From Nocardioides dokdonensis FR1436 (lineage in GTDB: Bacteria; Actinomycetota; Actinomycetes; Propionibacteriales; Nocardioidaceae): DNA of 64,000 bases. Positions within the stretch are counted from its first letter, which is position 1; each line of letters opens with the position of its first letter. The notes beneath the pieces are model-generated. The model was not told the DNA's origin, made no database searches, and saw nothing but the letters and a program-made list of their open reading frames with translations. Location: positions 558,001-622,000 of the forward strand of contig NZ_CP015079.1 in assembly GCF_001653335.1 (NCBI RefSeq). Direction: 5' to 3'. Both the position numbers and the translations under genes were made by a program. This document shows positions 42,579 through 50,797 of this stretch, piece after piece.

Positions 42579-44252
42579 TCAGCCGGAGACCGGTGCGGCC
42601 GGCAGCAGCGCCGAGCGGCCGTGCTCGGCGAACTCGGCCTCGATGGTGCGCCGTCCGGCGTCGTCGAGCGGGACGTACGCGCTGGTGCGGCCCACGCGCA
42701 CGAGGACCGGGTCCCGGGTCAGCCAGCCCTCGCGGCGCAGCGGAGCCTTGTCGACCTTGCCGCTGCCGGTCAGGGGCATCTCGGCGACGATCCGCACGAA
42801 GCGCGGCCACCACTTGGCACCCATGTCCGGGGCCTGCTCGAGGTGGGCGCCGAACGCGACGGGGTCGAGGTCGACACCCGGCTCGAGCTCCAGGGCCGTC
42901 ATCACCTGGTCCCCGGTGCGGGGGTCAGGCACCGCGAAGACGGGAGCCGATGCGACCCCGTCCATGCGTTGCAGCAGCCGCTCGACGGGCGCCGCGGAGA
43001 AGTTCTCGCTGTCAACGCGCAGCCAGTCCGAGGAGCGACCGGCGAAGTAGAAGAAGCCGTCCTCGTCGCGGTAGCCGAGGTCGCCCGACCAGAAGTCGTC
43101 GCCCTTGACCCGGTCGGCGTACGCCCCGGGGTTCTTGTAGTAGCCCTCGAAGGTGTGAGCAAGACCCACGGCGACCAATTGGCCGACGGCAGCGGGATCG
43201 ACCAGCCGGCCCTGCGCGTCGAAGCGCGCCCGCGGGCACTCGACACCGGTGCTCTCGTCGAGCACCCGCACGGCGGCGTCGTTGGCGGGGAGCCCCAGCG
43301 CACCCGTCGGGGTGTCGGGGGTCCGGTTGATCCGGAACACGCCCTCGCTGAGGCCGTAGCCCTCCATCACCTCGCAGCCGAAGCGGGCGCTGAAGTTCGC
43401 CACGTCGGCCTCGGAGGCCTCGGTGCCGAAGGCGAGCTCGAGCGCTGAGTCGGCGTCGCGAGGGTCGACGGGCTTGGACAAGGCGTAGGACAGCGCCCGG
43501 CCGACGTAGTTGACGTAGGTGGCGCCGAAGCGGTGGAGGTCGTCGCCGAAGGCGCTGGCCGAGAACTTCCGGGTCATGCAGACCTGGGCCCCGACCGCCA
43601 TCGCGGGAGCGAGGTTCATCATCACCGCGTTGCCGTGGAAGAGGGGCATGCACAGGTAGGTGATCGACGAGGGCCGCATCCGCACGCGCCCCACGATCGC
43701 CTGGGTCAACCGGCCGAGTCGACCCTGGCCGACGACCACGGCCTTCGGGGCACCGGTCGAGCCGGAGCTGAAGAGCAGCATCGCCAGCTGGTCGGGGGCC
43801 GGGAGTTGCGCCGGCAGCGCCGCTCCCCGGTGGGGGGCCAGGAGGGCGGCGTACTCCGCGGTGTCGACGTCGAGCACCAGCTCCTCGGGCACGCCGTGCC
43901 CCGTGTCGGTGACCAGGTGCCGCAGCCGGGACTCGGTGACGATCACGTCGACGTCGGCGTGCTGGACGTCCTGGGCGATCTCGGGGCCGCTGCGGCTGGC
44001 GTTGATCCCGACGACGACGGCCCCGGCGAGAGACCCGGCGCCGACCCAGAAGACGAAGTCGGGCACGTTCTCGAGCAGCACCCCGACGTGGACCTGACGG
44101 TCGTCCGGACGCGGGACCCGTGCGGCCAGCGCGGCGGCCCGGTCGGCGGCCTCCTGGACCACCTCGCCCCAGGTCCAGCTCCGGTCCTCGAACCGCAGCC
44201 CGATCGACGGGTCGCCGGCCCGGCTGCGCACCACCTCGGCAAAAGTCTCCAC
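42579..44252 (-). CDS. fadD17: FadD17-like steroid acyl-CoA synthetase
   Basis: The 557-residue adenylate-forming ligase resembles mycobacterial FadD17 of the cholesterol regulon. Shared features are VHVGVLLENVPDFVFWVGAG, LFSSGSTGAPKAV, MPLFHGNAVMM, RKFSASAFGDDLHRFGATYVNYVGRALSY and the GYGLSEG switch. It should attach CoA to a side-chain carboxylate. The GTG at 44250-44252 is preferred for its GAGGGG site; a TTG upstream would add 11 residues. It is the last gene of the long leftward series; a palindrome (site 9) inside a hairpin precedes it. Confidence 0.82.
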   Translation of the reverse strand: METFAEVVRSRAGDPSIGLRFEDRSWTWGEVVQEAADRAAALAARVPRPDDRQVHVGVLLENVPDFVFWVGAGSLAGAVVVGINASRSGPEIAQDVQHADVDVIVTESRLRHLVTDTGHGVPEELVLDVDTAEYAALLAPHRGAALPAQLPAPDQLAMLLFSSGSTGAPKAVVVGQGRLGRLTQAIVGRVRMRPSSITYLCMPLFHGNAVMMNLAPAMAVGAQVCMTRKFSASAFGDDLHRFGATYVNYVGRALSYALSKPVDPRDADSALELAFGTEASEADVANFSARFGCEVMEGYGLSEGVFRINRTPDTPTGALGLPANDAAVRVLDESTGVECPRARFDAQGRLVDPAAVGQLVAVGLAHTFEGYYKNPGAYADRVKGDDFWSGDLGYRDEDGFFYFAGRSSDWLRVDSENFSAAPVERLLQRMDGVASAPVFAVPDPRTGDQVMTALELEPGVDLDPVAFGAHLEQAPDMGAKWWPRFVRIVAEMPLTGSGKVDKAPLRREGWLTRDPVLVRVGRTSAYVPLDDAGRRTIEAEFAEHGRSALLPAAPVSG

Positions 44253-44303
44253 GTCAGTCCCCTCGATCACGTCGTGCCGATGCAACCAGTCCCCCGTGCG
44301 GGG

Positions 44304-44340
44304 CGCGGTCCGGCTCCCGTTGACCGAGAGCCGGACCGCG
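44304..44340. terminator. 13-bp-stem hairpin between the binding-protein and fadD17 genes
   Basis: CGCGGTCCGGCTC (44304-44316) pairs exactly with GAGCCGGACCGCG (44328-44340) around 11 bases. It begins 7 bases after the binding-protein stop (leftward), so it can terminate that gene. The palindrome site 9 is embedded in it, and a related shorter hairpin occurs at 47.67 kb. Confidence 0.6.
44315..44329. promoter_or_regulatory. shared 15-bp palindrome, site 9 (fadD17)
   Basis: TCCCGTTGACCGAGA has one mismatch. It lies 63 bases upstream of the fadD17 GTG, within the loop and inner stem of the hairpin. Confidence 0.45.
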
Positions 44341-44346
44341 GCCCGG

Positions 44347-45978
44347 TCAGTCGATCCAGGCGTCGGCCATCAGGATCATCGAGCTGGCCAGGCCCACGAC
44401 GCCGTGGACGTCGGTGTCCCAGGCGATGTACTCGGCCCACGGGCTCCAGTTCAGGAACGGGATGGACTCGTTGTACTCCTGCTGGATGCGGTCCATGACC
44501 TCGACCGCGGCGTCCTGGTCGGCGGTGGCCTGGAGCTCCTCGAGCAGCGCGTCCCGCTCCGGGCTCGTGGCCATGCCGTAGACCTGGGTCCCGTCGCTGT
44601 GCAGGGTCGAGTACATCTTCGAGAACGGGTCGGCCTCGCGGTAGTTCAGGCCCCAGGCGGCGACGTCGTAGTCACGGTCGATCACGATCGCGGTTATCTG
44701 CTCGGCGATCGTGCGCATCGGCCGCAGCGTGACTTCCATGCCGACCGCCTCGAGCGAGGCCTTCACCGCCTGCATCGTCTTGCTGGAGCCGGGGTCGGTG
44801 CCGTCGAGGTACTCGATCTCGCCGTCCCAGCCGTCGGCCTTGGCCTCCTCGACGAGCGCCTTGGCCTCGTCCGGGTCGTGCCCGGGGCCGCCGGTCTCGG
44901 TGTGCCACACGGAGTAGTCCTGGAAGAGCTGGTCGCCGTTGAGCCCAGCGCCCTCGAAGGCACGCTGGGCGAGGAGCACGGGGTCGATGGCCAGCGCCAT
45001 CGCGCGACGCACGCGCGGGTCGGCACCGGGGCGCCCCTCCGTGGCGTTGATGAGCGCCATGTTGGAGGCCGCGGTCATGCTGACGTAGCCGGGCAGCTCC
45101 TCCTCGACCACCGTGTTGACGACGTCGGGGTCCCGAGCCACGGCGAGGTCGACGCCGCCGCCGCGCAGCGACTCGACGCTGGTGACCTGGTCGTTGAGGT
45201 AGACGATGCGGAACTCGTCGAGGTGCGGGGCGCCGTCCCAGTAGTCCTCGCGCGCCGAGAGCACCATCTCCTCGTCGCGAGCCCAGCTCTTCAGCTCGAA
45301 GGGCCCCGCGCCGACCGGCTCGAACGCGTCGTCGCCGCCCTTCACGGAGGACTCGGCGACGACCATGCCCGGACCGGTGGACAGGATGCTGGGGAAGCCG
45401 GGCCAGGGCCGGGCCAGCTCGTAGACGACCGTGCGGTCGTCGGTGGCCTCCACGCTCTGGACGTTGCCGTTCCACAGCGCCGCCTCGGGGGCCGGCATCC
45501 CGGCGTAGCGCTCCTGGCTCCAGACCACGGCCGCCGCGTCGAGGGTCTCCCCGTCCGAGAAGGTGACCCCGTCGCGCAGGGTGAGGGTGAAGGTGTCGAA
45601 CTCGTCGTCCGCCTCGAGGCTCTCGGCCAGCTGGGGGACGAAGTCCTGCTCCTCGCTGTCGTAGCGCAGCAGGGTGTCGTAGATGTTGGCCATCTCGATG
45701 CCGCCGGTGGTGGCGGCCGCGATCGTGGTGCCCGGGTCGAGGGCGCCCGGCTGTGCGTAGCCGGCGTACGTCGCGGTGCCGCCGTCGACCGGGTCGCCGG
45801 CGTCGGTGACGCCGCGCATGCCCTCGGTGAGGGCGGTGGTCTCGGGCGGCTGCTCCGACTTCTGGTCGTCGGTCGAGGCGCAGCCGCCGAGGGCCAGGGC
45901 GCCGACGAGCGCCGCGCTGCTGAGGCGCGCCACCCGGGTGCGGGTGCTGCGCATGGTGCGGGGTGTCTGGAGGGTCAT
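44347..45978 (-). CDS. ABC transporter solute-binding lipoprotein, family 5
   Basis: The 543-residue lipoprotein has lipobox LGGC (Cys33) and SBP_bac_5 motifs: YDTLLRYD, PQLAESLE, TLRDGVTFSDGETLDA, PVGAGPFEL and VRRAMALAIDP. It is a homologue of the receptor at 15.7 kb; both end in an AWI-type C-terminus. The ATG at 45978 has AGAGAGAAG upstream. An ATG at 46002 overlapping the fadD stop (ATGA) and one at 45954 are alternatives. No permease lies nearby, so it may share the Opp channel at 19.8-23.8 kb. Confidence 0.82.
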   Translation of the reverse strand: MTLQTPRTMRSTRTRVARLSSAALVGALALGGCASTDDQKSEQPPETTALTEGMRGVTDAGDPVDGGTATYAGYAQPGALDPGTTIAAATTGGIEMANIYDTLLRYDSEEQDFVPQLAESLEADDEFDTFTLTLRDGVTFSDGETLDAAAVVWSQERYAGMPAPEAALWNGNVQSVEATDDRTVVYELARPWPGFPSILSTGPGMVVAESSVKGGDDAFEPVGAGPFELKSWARDEEMVLSAREDYWDGAPHLDEFRIVYLNDQVTSVESLRGGGVDLAVARDPDVVNTVVEEELPGYVSMTAASNMALINATEGRPGADPRVRRAMALAIDPVLLAQRAFEGAGLNGDQLFQDYSVWHTETGGPGHDPDEAKALVEEAKADGWDGEIEYLDGTDPGSSKTMQAVKASLEAVGMEVTLRPMRTIAEQITAIVIDRDYDVAAWGLNYREADPFSKMYSTLHSDGTQVYGMATSPERDALLEELQATADQDAAVEVMDRIQQEYNESIPFLNWSPWAEYIAWDTDVHGVVGLASSMILMADAWID

Positions 45979-45998
45979 GGCTTCTCTCTGGTCGCGTG

Positions 45999-47630
45999 TC
46001 ATGGACGGACAGCCACCGCGAGCTGGCCTCGGTTGACCTTGCCGGTGGCGTTGCGGGGCAGGGGCTCGTGGCCCAGCGCCCAACGGGTGGGGACCTTGTA
46101 GCGCGCGACCCGGGCCGCGACGTGGGCCGCGAGGTCGCCCTCGTCGGTCGCGGCATCGGGACGCAGCACGACCAGGGCCATCACCGCCTGCCCGAAGTCG
46201 GCGTCGGGGACCCCGATGACGATGCACTCGTGGACCGCCGGGTGGCTGGCGATGACGTGCTCGACCTCGGCGGGGTAGATGTTCTCGCCGCCGCGCAGGA
46301 TCAGGTCGGAGCGCCGGCTGGAGATCCGCAACCGGCCGTCCCGGAGCGTCCCGAGGTCGCCGGTGCGGTACCAGCCGTGCGGGGCCGTCGAGGCGGCGGT
46401 CGCCTCGGGGTTGCGCCAGTAGCCGAGCATCATCTGCGGACCGCGCAGGCAGACCTCGCCCTCGACGCCGTCGGGCAGCACGTGGCCGGCGTCGTCGCGG
46501 ACCTCGACCTGCATGGTCGGCACCGCCCGGCCCACCGTGTCCGGGTCCGCCTCGAGCTCCGCGGCCGTGGCGACGGTCGCCGCGGTCGACGACTCGGTCA
46601 GCCCGTACGTCGTCGCCAGCGAGCGCGCGGCGACCGGGAGGGCCTCGCGCAGGGCGGCCTTGAGCCGGGGGGACGAGGGGGCGCTGTTGACCGAGACCGA
46701 GCGCAGCGAGGTCAGGTCGTAGTCCGCGAGCCGGTCACCGAGCTCGACCACCCGCGAGAGCATCGTGGGGACGGCACCCCAGTTGGTCACGCGCTCGGCC
46801 TCGACGAGGCGCAGGACCCGGTCCACGTCGAAGCGGCCGAGGTGGATGACCGCGGTGTCACCGACCGCCAGTCGGATCACCGCCAGGTTGTGCAGGGCAG
46901 CGATGTGGAAGAGCGGGGTGGCGAGCAGGAACCGGCGCCCGGACTGCGGGACCCCCATCTCGGCGGCGACCGCGTCGTTGAGCAGGTGGTACCAGAGCGC
47001 GCAGAGCACGTTGCGGTGCGAGTGCGTGGCGCCCTTGGGTCGCCCCGTCGTCCCGCTGGTGAAGAGGATGACGGCGGGGTCGTCCTCCCTGACCGGGGTC
47101 TGATCCAGCGCCGCGCCGCGGTGCCGGGCGACCATGGCGGGGAGATCGGTCTCGATGCTGAGCACCGGGAAGGACTGCTCACCGGCGAGGGCCCCTCGCG
47201 GTCCGTCGACGAAGAGCACGCGGGGCCCGGTCAGCTCCAACCCGTGGGCCAGCTCGGGGGCCGCCCACAGGGAGTTCGCACCGACCGCGACGGCACCCAG
47301 CGAGATCGTGGCCCAGAAGACCAGGATCCACTCCGGGCAGTTGGCGGCGCTGATCGCCACACGGTCGCCCTTGCCGACGCCGTGCTCCTCGCGCAGTGCC
47401 TGCGCCAGGGCGGCGACCTCGTCCAGGTGCTCGGTGAAGCCGAGGCGACGCTCGGTCGTCACCAGGTACTCGGCGTCCCCGAAGCCGCGCGAGCGCTGGA
47501 GCAGCTCGCTCAGGGAGCGGTGCCGGTGGGCGAAGACCTCCATCGGCTCCCCCAGCACGTCCTCGGTGTGGATCTCGAAGGGCGCTCCGGGCGCCGTCAG
47601 CCGCGCCACCGCCTCGTCTCGTGTCGTCAC
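45999..47630 (-). CDS. acyl-CoA synthetase, duplicated copy A
   Basis: The 543-residue adenylate-forming ligase has LFTSGTTGRPKG, TYGLTES, YRTGDLG, RGGENIYPAE and the catalytic-lysine region [10 protein letters not shown]. It is paralogous to the copy at 47.7 kb and to the FadD at 10.3 kb. Relative to the neighbouring copy, three blocks (first ~80 residues, ~205-275 and ~355-445) are almost identical while the segments between have diverged, a mosaic suggesting gene conversion. The GTG at 47628-47630 matches the paralogue start. The substrate is probably a steroid or bile-acid side-chain acid. Confidence 0.83.
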   Translation of the reverse strand: MTTRDEAVARLTAPGAPFEIHTEDVLGEPMEVFAHRHRSLSELLQRSRGFGDAEYLVTTERRLGFTEHLDEVAALAQALREEHGVGKGDRVAISAANCPEWILVFWATISLGAVAVGANSLWAAPELAHGLELTGPRVLFVDGPRGALAGEQSFPVLSIETDLPAMVARHRGAALDQTPVREDDPAVILFTSGTTGRPKGATHSHRNVLCALWYHLLNDAVAAEMGVPQSGRRFLLATPLFHIAALHNLAVIRLAVGDTAVIHLGRFDVDRVLRLVEAERVTNWGAVPTMLSRVVELGDRLADYDLTSLRSVSVNSAPSSPRLKAALREALPVAARSLATTYGLTESSTAATVATAAELEADPDTVGRAVPTMQVEVRDDAGHVLPDGVEGEVCLRGPQMMLGYWRNPEATAASTAPHGWYRTGDLGTLRDGRLRISSRRSDLILRGGENIYPAEVEHVIASHPAVHECIVIGVPDADFGQAVMALVVLRPDAATDEGDLAAHVAARVARYKVPTRWALGHEPLPRNATGKVNRGQLAVAVRP

Positions 47631-47671
47631 GGGCCGATGCAACCAGTCCCCCGGACCCGGCGGGGGACGGC

Positions 47672-47686
47672 TCCCGGTGAACGAGA
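47672..47686. promoter_or_regulatory. shared 15-bp palindrome, site 10 (fadD copy A)
   Basis: TCCCGGTGAACGAGA has two mismatches to the consensus TCCCRNTGANCGGGA only if CGAGA is counted at both A and the lost symmetry; at the fixed TCCC/TGA/GGGA positions there is one. It lies 42 bases upstream of the copy A start and within a GGCTC...GAGCC hairpin. Confidence 0.4.
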
Positions 47687-47703
47687 GCCGCCCGCGGCCG
47701 GGG

Positions 47704-49344
47704 TCAGCCGATCCAGGCGTCAGCCAGGAGCACCAGCTGGCTGCGGTCGACCTTGCCGGTGGCGTTGCGGGGCAGGGGCTCGGTGCTGAGCACCCACCGG
47801 GTGGGCACCTTGTAGCGGGCGATGGCGGCGATGACGTGGGAGCACAGCTCCTCCTGTTCAGTCCGGGCATCCGGCCGGAGCACCACGAGCGCCGCGACCG
47901 CCTGGCCGAGGTCGGGGTCGGGGACGCCGACCACGGCGCACTCGTGGACGGCGGGGTGGCCGGCGATCACGTGCTCGACCTCGGCGGGGTAGACGTTCTC
48001 GCCGCCGCGCAGGATGAGGTCGGAGCGCCGGCTGGAGATCCGCAACCGGCCGTCCCGGAGCGTCCCGAGGTCGCCGGTTCGGTACCAGCCGTGCGGGGCC
48101 GTCGAGGCGGCGGTCGCCTCGGGGTTGCGCCAGTAGCCGAGCATCATCTGCGGACCGCGCAGGCAGACCTCGCCCTCGACGCCGTCGGGCAGCACGTGGC
48201 CGGCGTCGTCGCGGACCTCGACCTGCATGGTCGGCACCGCCCGGCCCACCGTGTCCGGGTCCGCCTCCAGCTCCGCGGCCGTGGCGACGGTGGCGGCCAT
48301 GGCGGCCTCGGTCAGTCCGTAGCTGGTGCCGAAGCTGCGAGCGGCCTGCGGCAGGGACCTGCGGACCGCCACCTTCAGCTCCGGGGACGAGGGCGCGCTG
48401 CTGACCGACAGGGTCCGCAGCGAGGACAGGTCGTAGTCGCCCAGCCGGTCACCGAGCTCGACGACGCGACCGAGCATCGTGGGCACCGCGCCCCAGTTGG
48501 TGACCCGTTCCGCCTCCACCAGTCGGAGGACCCGGTCGATGTCGAAGCGGCCGAGGTGGATGACCGCGGTGTCACCGACCGCCAGCCGGATCACCGCCAG
48601 GTTGTGCAGGGCAGCGATGTGGAAGAGCGGGGTGGCGAGCAGGAACCGGCGCCCGGACTGCGGGACCCCCATCTCCGCGGCGACCGCGTCGTTGAGCAGG
48701 TGGTACCAGAGCGCGCAGAGCACGTTGCGGTGCGAGTGCGTGGCGCCCTTGGGACGACCCGACGTGCCGCTGGTGAACAGGACGACCGCGGGATCGTCCT
48801 CGTCGACGGCGGTGGGGTCGGACGCGGTGCCCCGGTGCCGCGCGACGATGGCCGGCAGATCCGCCTCGATGCTGAGCACGGGGACCGACTGCTCCCCCGC
48901 GAGCGCTCGGCGCGGCTCGTCGGCGATCAGCACCCGGGGTTCGGTGAGGTCCAGCCCGTGCCTCAGCTCGGGGCCGGCCCACATCGAGTTCATCCCCACG
49001 GCCACAGCACCCAGCGACACCGTGGCCCAGAAGGCGACGACCCACTCGGGGCAGTTGGCTGCACAGATCGCCACCCGGTCGCCCTTGCCGACGCCGTGCT
49101 CGACGCGCAGCGCCTGCGCCAGGGCGGCGACCTCGTCCAGGTGCTCGGTGAAGCCGAGGCGACGCTCGGTCGTCACCAGGTACTCGGCGTCCCCGAAGCC
49201 GCGCGAGCGCTGGAGCAGCTCGCTCAGGGAGCGGTGGCGGTGGGCGAAGACCTCCATCGGCTCCCCCAGCACGTCCTCGGTGTGGATCTCGAAGGGCGCT
49301 CCGGGCGCCGTCAGCCGCGCCACCGCCTCGTCTCGTGTCGTCAC
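47704..49344 (-). CDS. acyl-CoA synthetase, duplicated copy B with foreign C-terminal tail
   Basis: The 546-residue ligase is paralogous to copy A; motifs are [36 protein letters not shown] and [10 protein letters not shown]. The GTG at 49344 has GAGGGG seven bases upstream. After the catalytic lysine the two copies part: copy A ends QLAVAVRP, while this one ends QLVLLADAWIG. Those last residues and the ~60 following bases match the end of the binding-protein gene at 44.35 kb (ILMADAWID and its flank). This copy therefore seems to have fused to the tail of a deleted receptor gene. Confidence 0.83.
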   Translation of the reverse strand: MTTRDEAVARLTAPGAPFEIHTEDVLGEPMEVFAHRHRSLSELLQRSRGFGDAEYLVTTERRLGFTEHLDEVAALAQALRVEHGVGKGDRVAICAANCPEWVVAFWATVSLGAVAVGMNSMWAGPELRHGLDLTEPRVLIADEPRRALAGEQSVPVLSIEADLPAIVARHRGTASDPTAVDEDDPAVVLFTSGTSGRPKGATHSHRNVLCALWYHLLNDAVAAEMGVPQSGRRFLLATPLFHIAALHNLAVIRLAVGDTAVIHLGRFDIDRVLRLVEAERVTNWGAVPTMLGRVVELGDRLGDYDLSSLRTLSVSSAPSSPELKVAVRRSLPQAARSFGTSYGLTEAAMAATVATAAELEADPDTVGRAVPTMQVEVRDDAGHVLPDGVEGEVCLRGPQMMLGYWRNPEATAASTAPHGWYRTGDLGTLRDGRLRISSRRSDLILRGGENVYPAEVEHVIAGHPAVHECAVVGVPDPDLGQAVAALVVLRPDARTEQEELCSHVIAAIARYKVPTRWVLSTEPLPRNATGKVDRSQLVLLADAWIG

Positions 49345-49355
49345 CTGCTGGCCCC

Positions 49356-50180
49356 TCACCGCACCGTGAGCTGTCCGCCGTCGACGTTCCAGGCCTGTCC
49401 GCTCACCCACGCAGCCTGGTCGCTGGCCAAGAAGACCGCGGCGTACGCGACCTCCTGGGGCGTGCCGACGCGTCCCAGGGGGAGGTTCGCGGCGACGTAG
49501 GCCTGCCACGTCTCCGAGGACTGGTCGTCCAGGCGCCCGGTCTCGGTGACGCCGGGGCAGATGGCGTTGACCCGGATCCGGTGCTTGCCCAGCTCCTTGG
49601 CGGTCGAGGACGTCAGGGACTGCACCCCGGCCTTGGAGGCGGAGTACGCCGCCGTCCCGGCGCCGCTGAGCTTGCCGCCGATCGAGGAGATGTTGATGAT
49701 GCTGCCGCCCTCGCCCTGCACGACGAGGTGGCGGGCGAAGGCGCGGGTCATCAGGAACGTGCCGCGCAGGTTGATCGCCAGCACCCGGTCCCAGGCCTCG
49801 ACCTCGAGGTCGACGACGGGCACCCGGTCACCGCCGCGGGAGGCGGCGGCGTTGTTGACGACCACGTCGACGCGACCCAGCTCGTCCACGGTGCGGGCCA
49901 GCAGGTCCTCGACGGCAACCTCGTCGGAGACGTCGCACACGACCGGGAGGGCGCGCCGTCCCAGCGCCCGGACCTCCTCGGCGACCGAGTCGATGTCGCG
50001 CCAGCCTGCGGCCTGCTCGTCGTCGGGGTAGCCGCTGGGGTCGCGTCCGGTGCCCGTGATCACGACGTCGCACCCGGCGCGGGCGAGCTCGACGGCGATG
50101 GCGCGCCCGATCGAGCGCATCCGCCCGGCGCCGGTGACGACGGCGACCTTGCCGTCCAGGCCGGTCAGCTCCACGGTCAT
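49356..50180 (-). CDS. short-chain dehydrogenase/reductase
   Basis: The 274-residue SDR has a slightly unusual cofactor loop, GAGRMRSIGRAIA, with an extended insert. It has the catalytic NISSIGG and YSASKAGVQS, NAICPGVTETGR and the ending VDGGQLTVR. The insert after the second strand (GRDPSGYPDDEQAAGWRDI) makes it longer than FabG. Its ATG overlaps the thioesterase stop (ATGA). A hydroxyacyl-CoA or hydroxysteroid dehydrogenase role fits the operon. Confidence 0.78.
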   Translation of the reverse strand: MTVELTGLDGKVAVVTGAGRMRSIGRAIAVELARAGCDVVITGTGRDPSGYPDDEQAAGWRDIDSVAEEVRALGRRALPVVCDVSDEVAVEDLLARTVDELGRVDVVVNNAAASRGGDRVPVVDLEVEAWDRVLAINLRGTFLMTRAFARHLVVQGEGGSIINISSIGGKLSGAGTAAYSASKAGVQSLTSSTAKELGKHRIRVNAICPGVTETGRLDDQSSETWQAYVAANLPLGRVGTPQEVAYAAVFLASDQAAWVSGQAWNVDGGQLTVR

Positions 50181-50797
50181 CGCGTGCGCCCGGTGATGTC
50201 GATGAAGAGCCCGTGGGCCTCGACGGTGCGCACCCCGTCGTGCTCGATCCAGCCCTCGGCGCGCGTACGGCGCCCGGTGGTGTCCACGACCCGCGCGTGC
50301 AGGTCCAACGGGACGTCGAGCGGGGTGGGCGCCAGGTAGCGCAGGTCGAGCGTCGCGGTGACGGCACGCAGCCCCAGCGACTGCGTCAGGGTGCCCAGCA
50401 GGCTGTCGAGCAGGTGGGCGGTGAAGCCGCCGTGGACCAGGCCGGGAGGTCCCTCGTAGAGGGAGTTGGCCGTGGTCCGCGCCCGCGCCGACCGGCCGTC
50501 GAAGTGCATCTCGAGGGGGAACGCCTGGGGGTTGTAGGCGAAGGAGCGCCAGGGTGAGTCGGGACCGCCGGCGCGGGCGTCGGCGGGTCCGTCGAACGGG
50601 GCCCGCAGGGCCCGGGGGCGACTGCGGGCGGAGAGGGTGCGGGTGAGCGCGTCCATCGCCCGGCCCGCCGCACGGACCTCATCGGGGTCGAGGTCGGTGG
50701 TGGCGGCGGCCAGCATCAGCCTGCGGGTGGCCTCGGTCAGCTCGGCGGCGGCCGCGACCTGGTCGTGCCCGACCTCGCTGGTCGTCACGGCGCTCAC
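50177..50797 (-). CDS. PaaI/hot-dog thioesterase
   Basis: The 206-residue single hot-dog protein has a long N-terminal helix. The PaaI-type active region is YEGPPGLVHGGFTAHLLDSLLG, with the HGG motif, followed by TATLDLRYLAPTPLDVPL. It would release CoA from a stalled or excess steroid acyl-CoA. The GTG start overlaps the thiolase stop (GTGA); its own stop overlaps the SDR start, so it is tightly coupled inside the operon. Confidence 0.8.
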   Translation of the reverse strand: MSAVTTSEVGHDQVAAAAELTEATRRLMLAAATTDLDPDEVRAAGRAMDALTRTLSARSRPRALRAPFDGPADARAGGPDSPWRSFAYNPQAFPLEMHFDGRSARARTTANSLYEGPPGLVHGGFTAHLLDSLLGTLTQSLGLRAVTATLDLRYLAPTPLDVPLDLHARVVDTTGRRTRAEGWIEHDGVRTVEAHGLFIDITGRTR

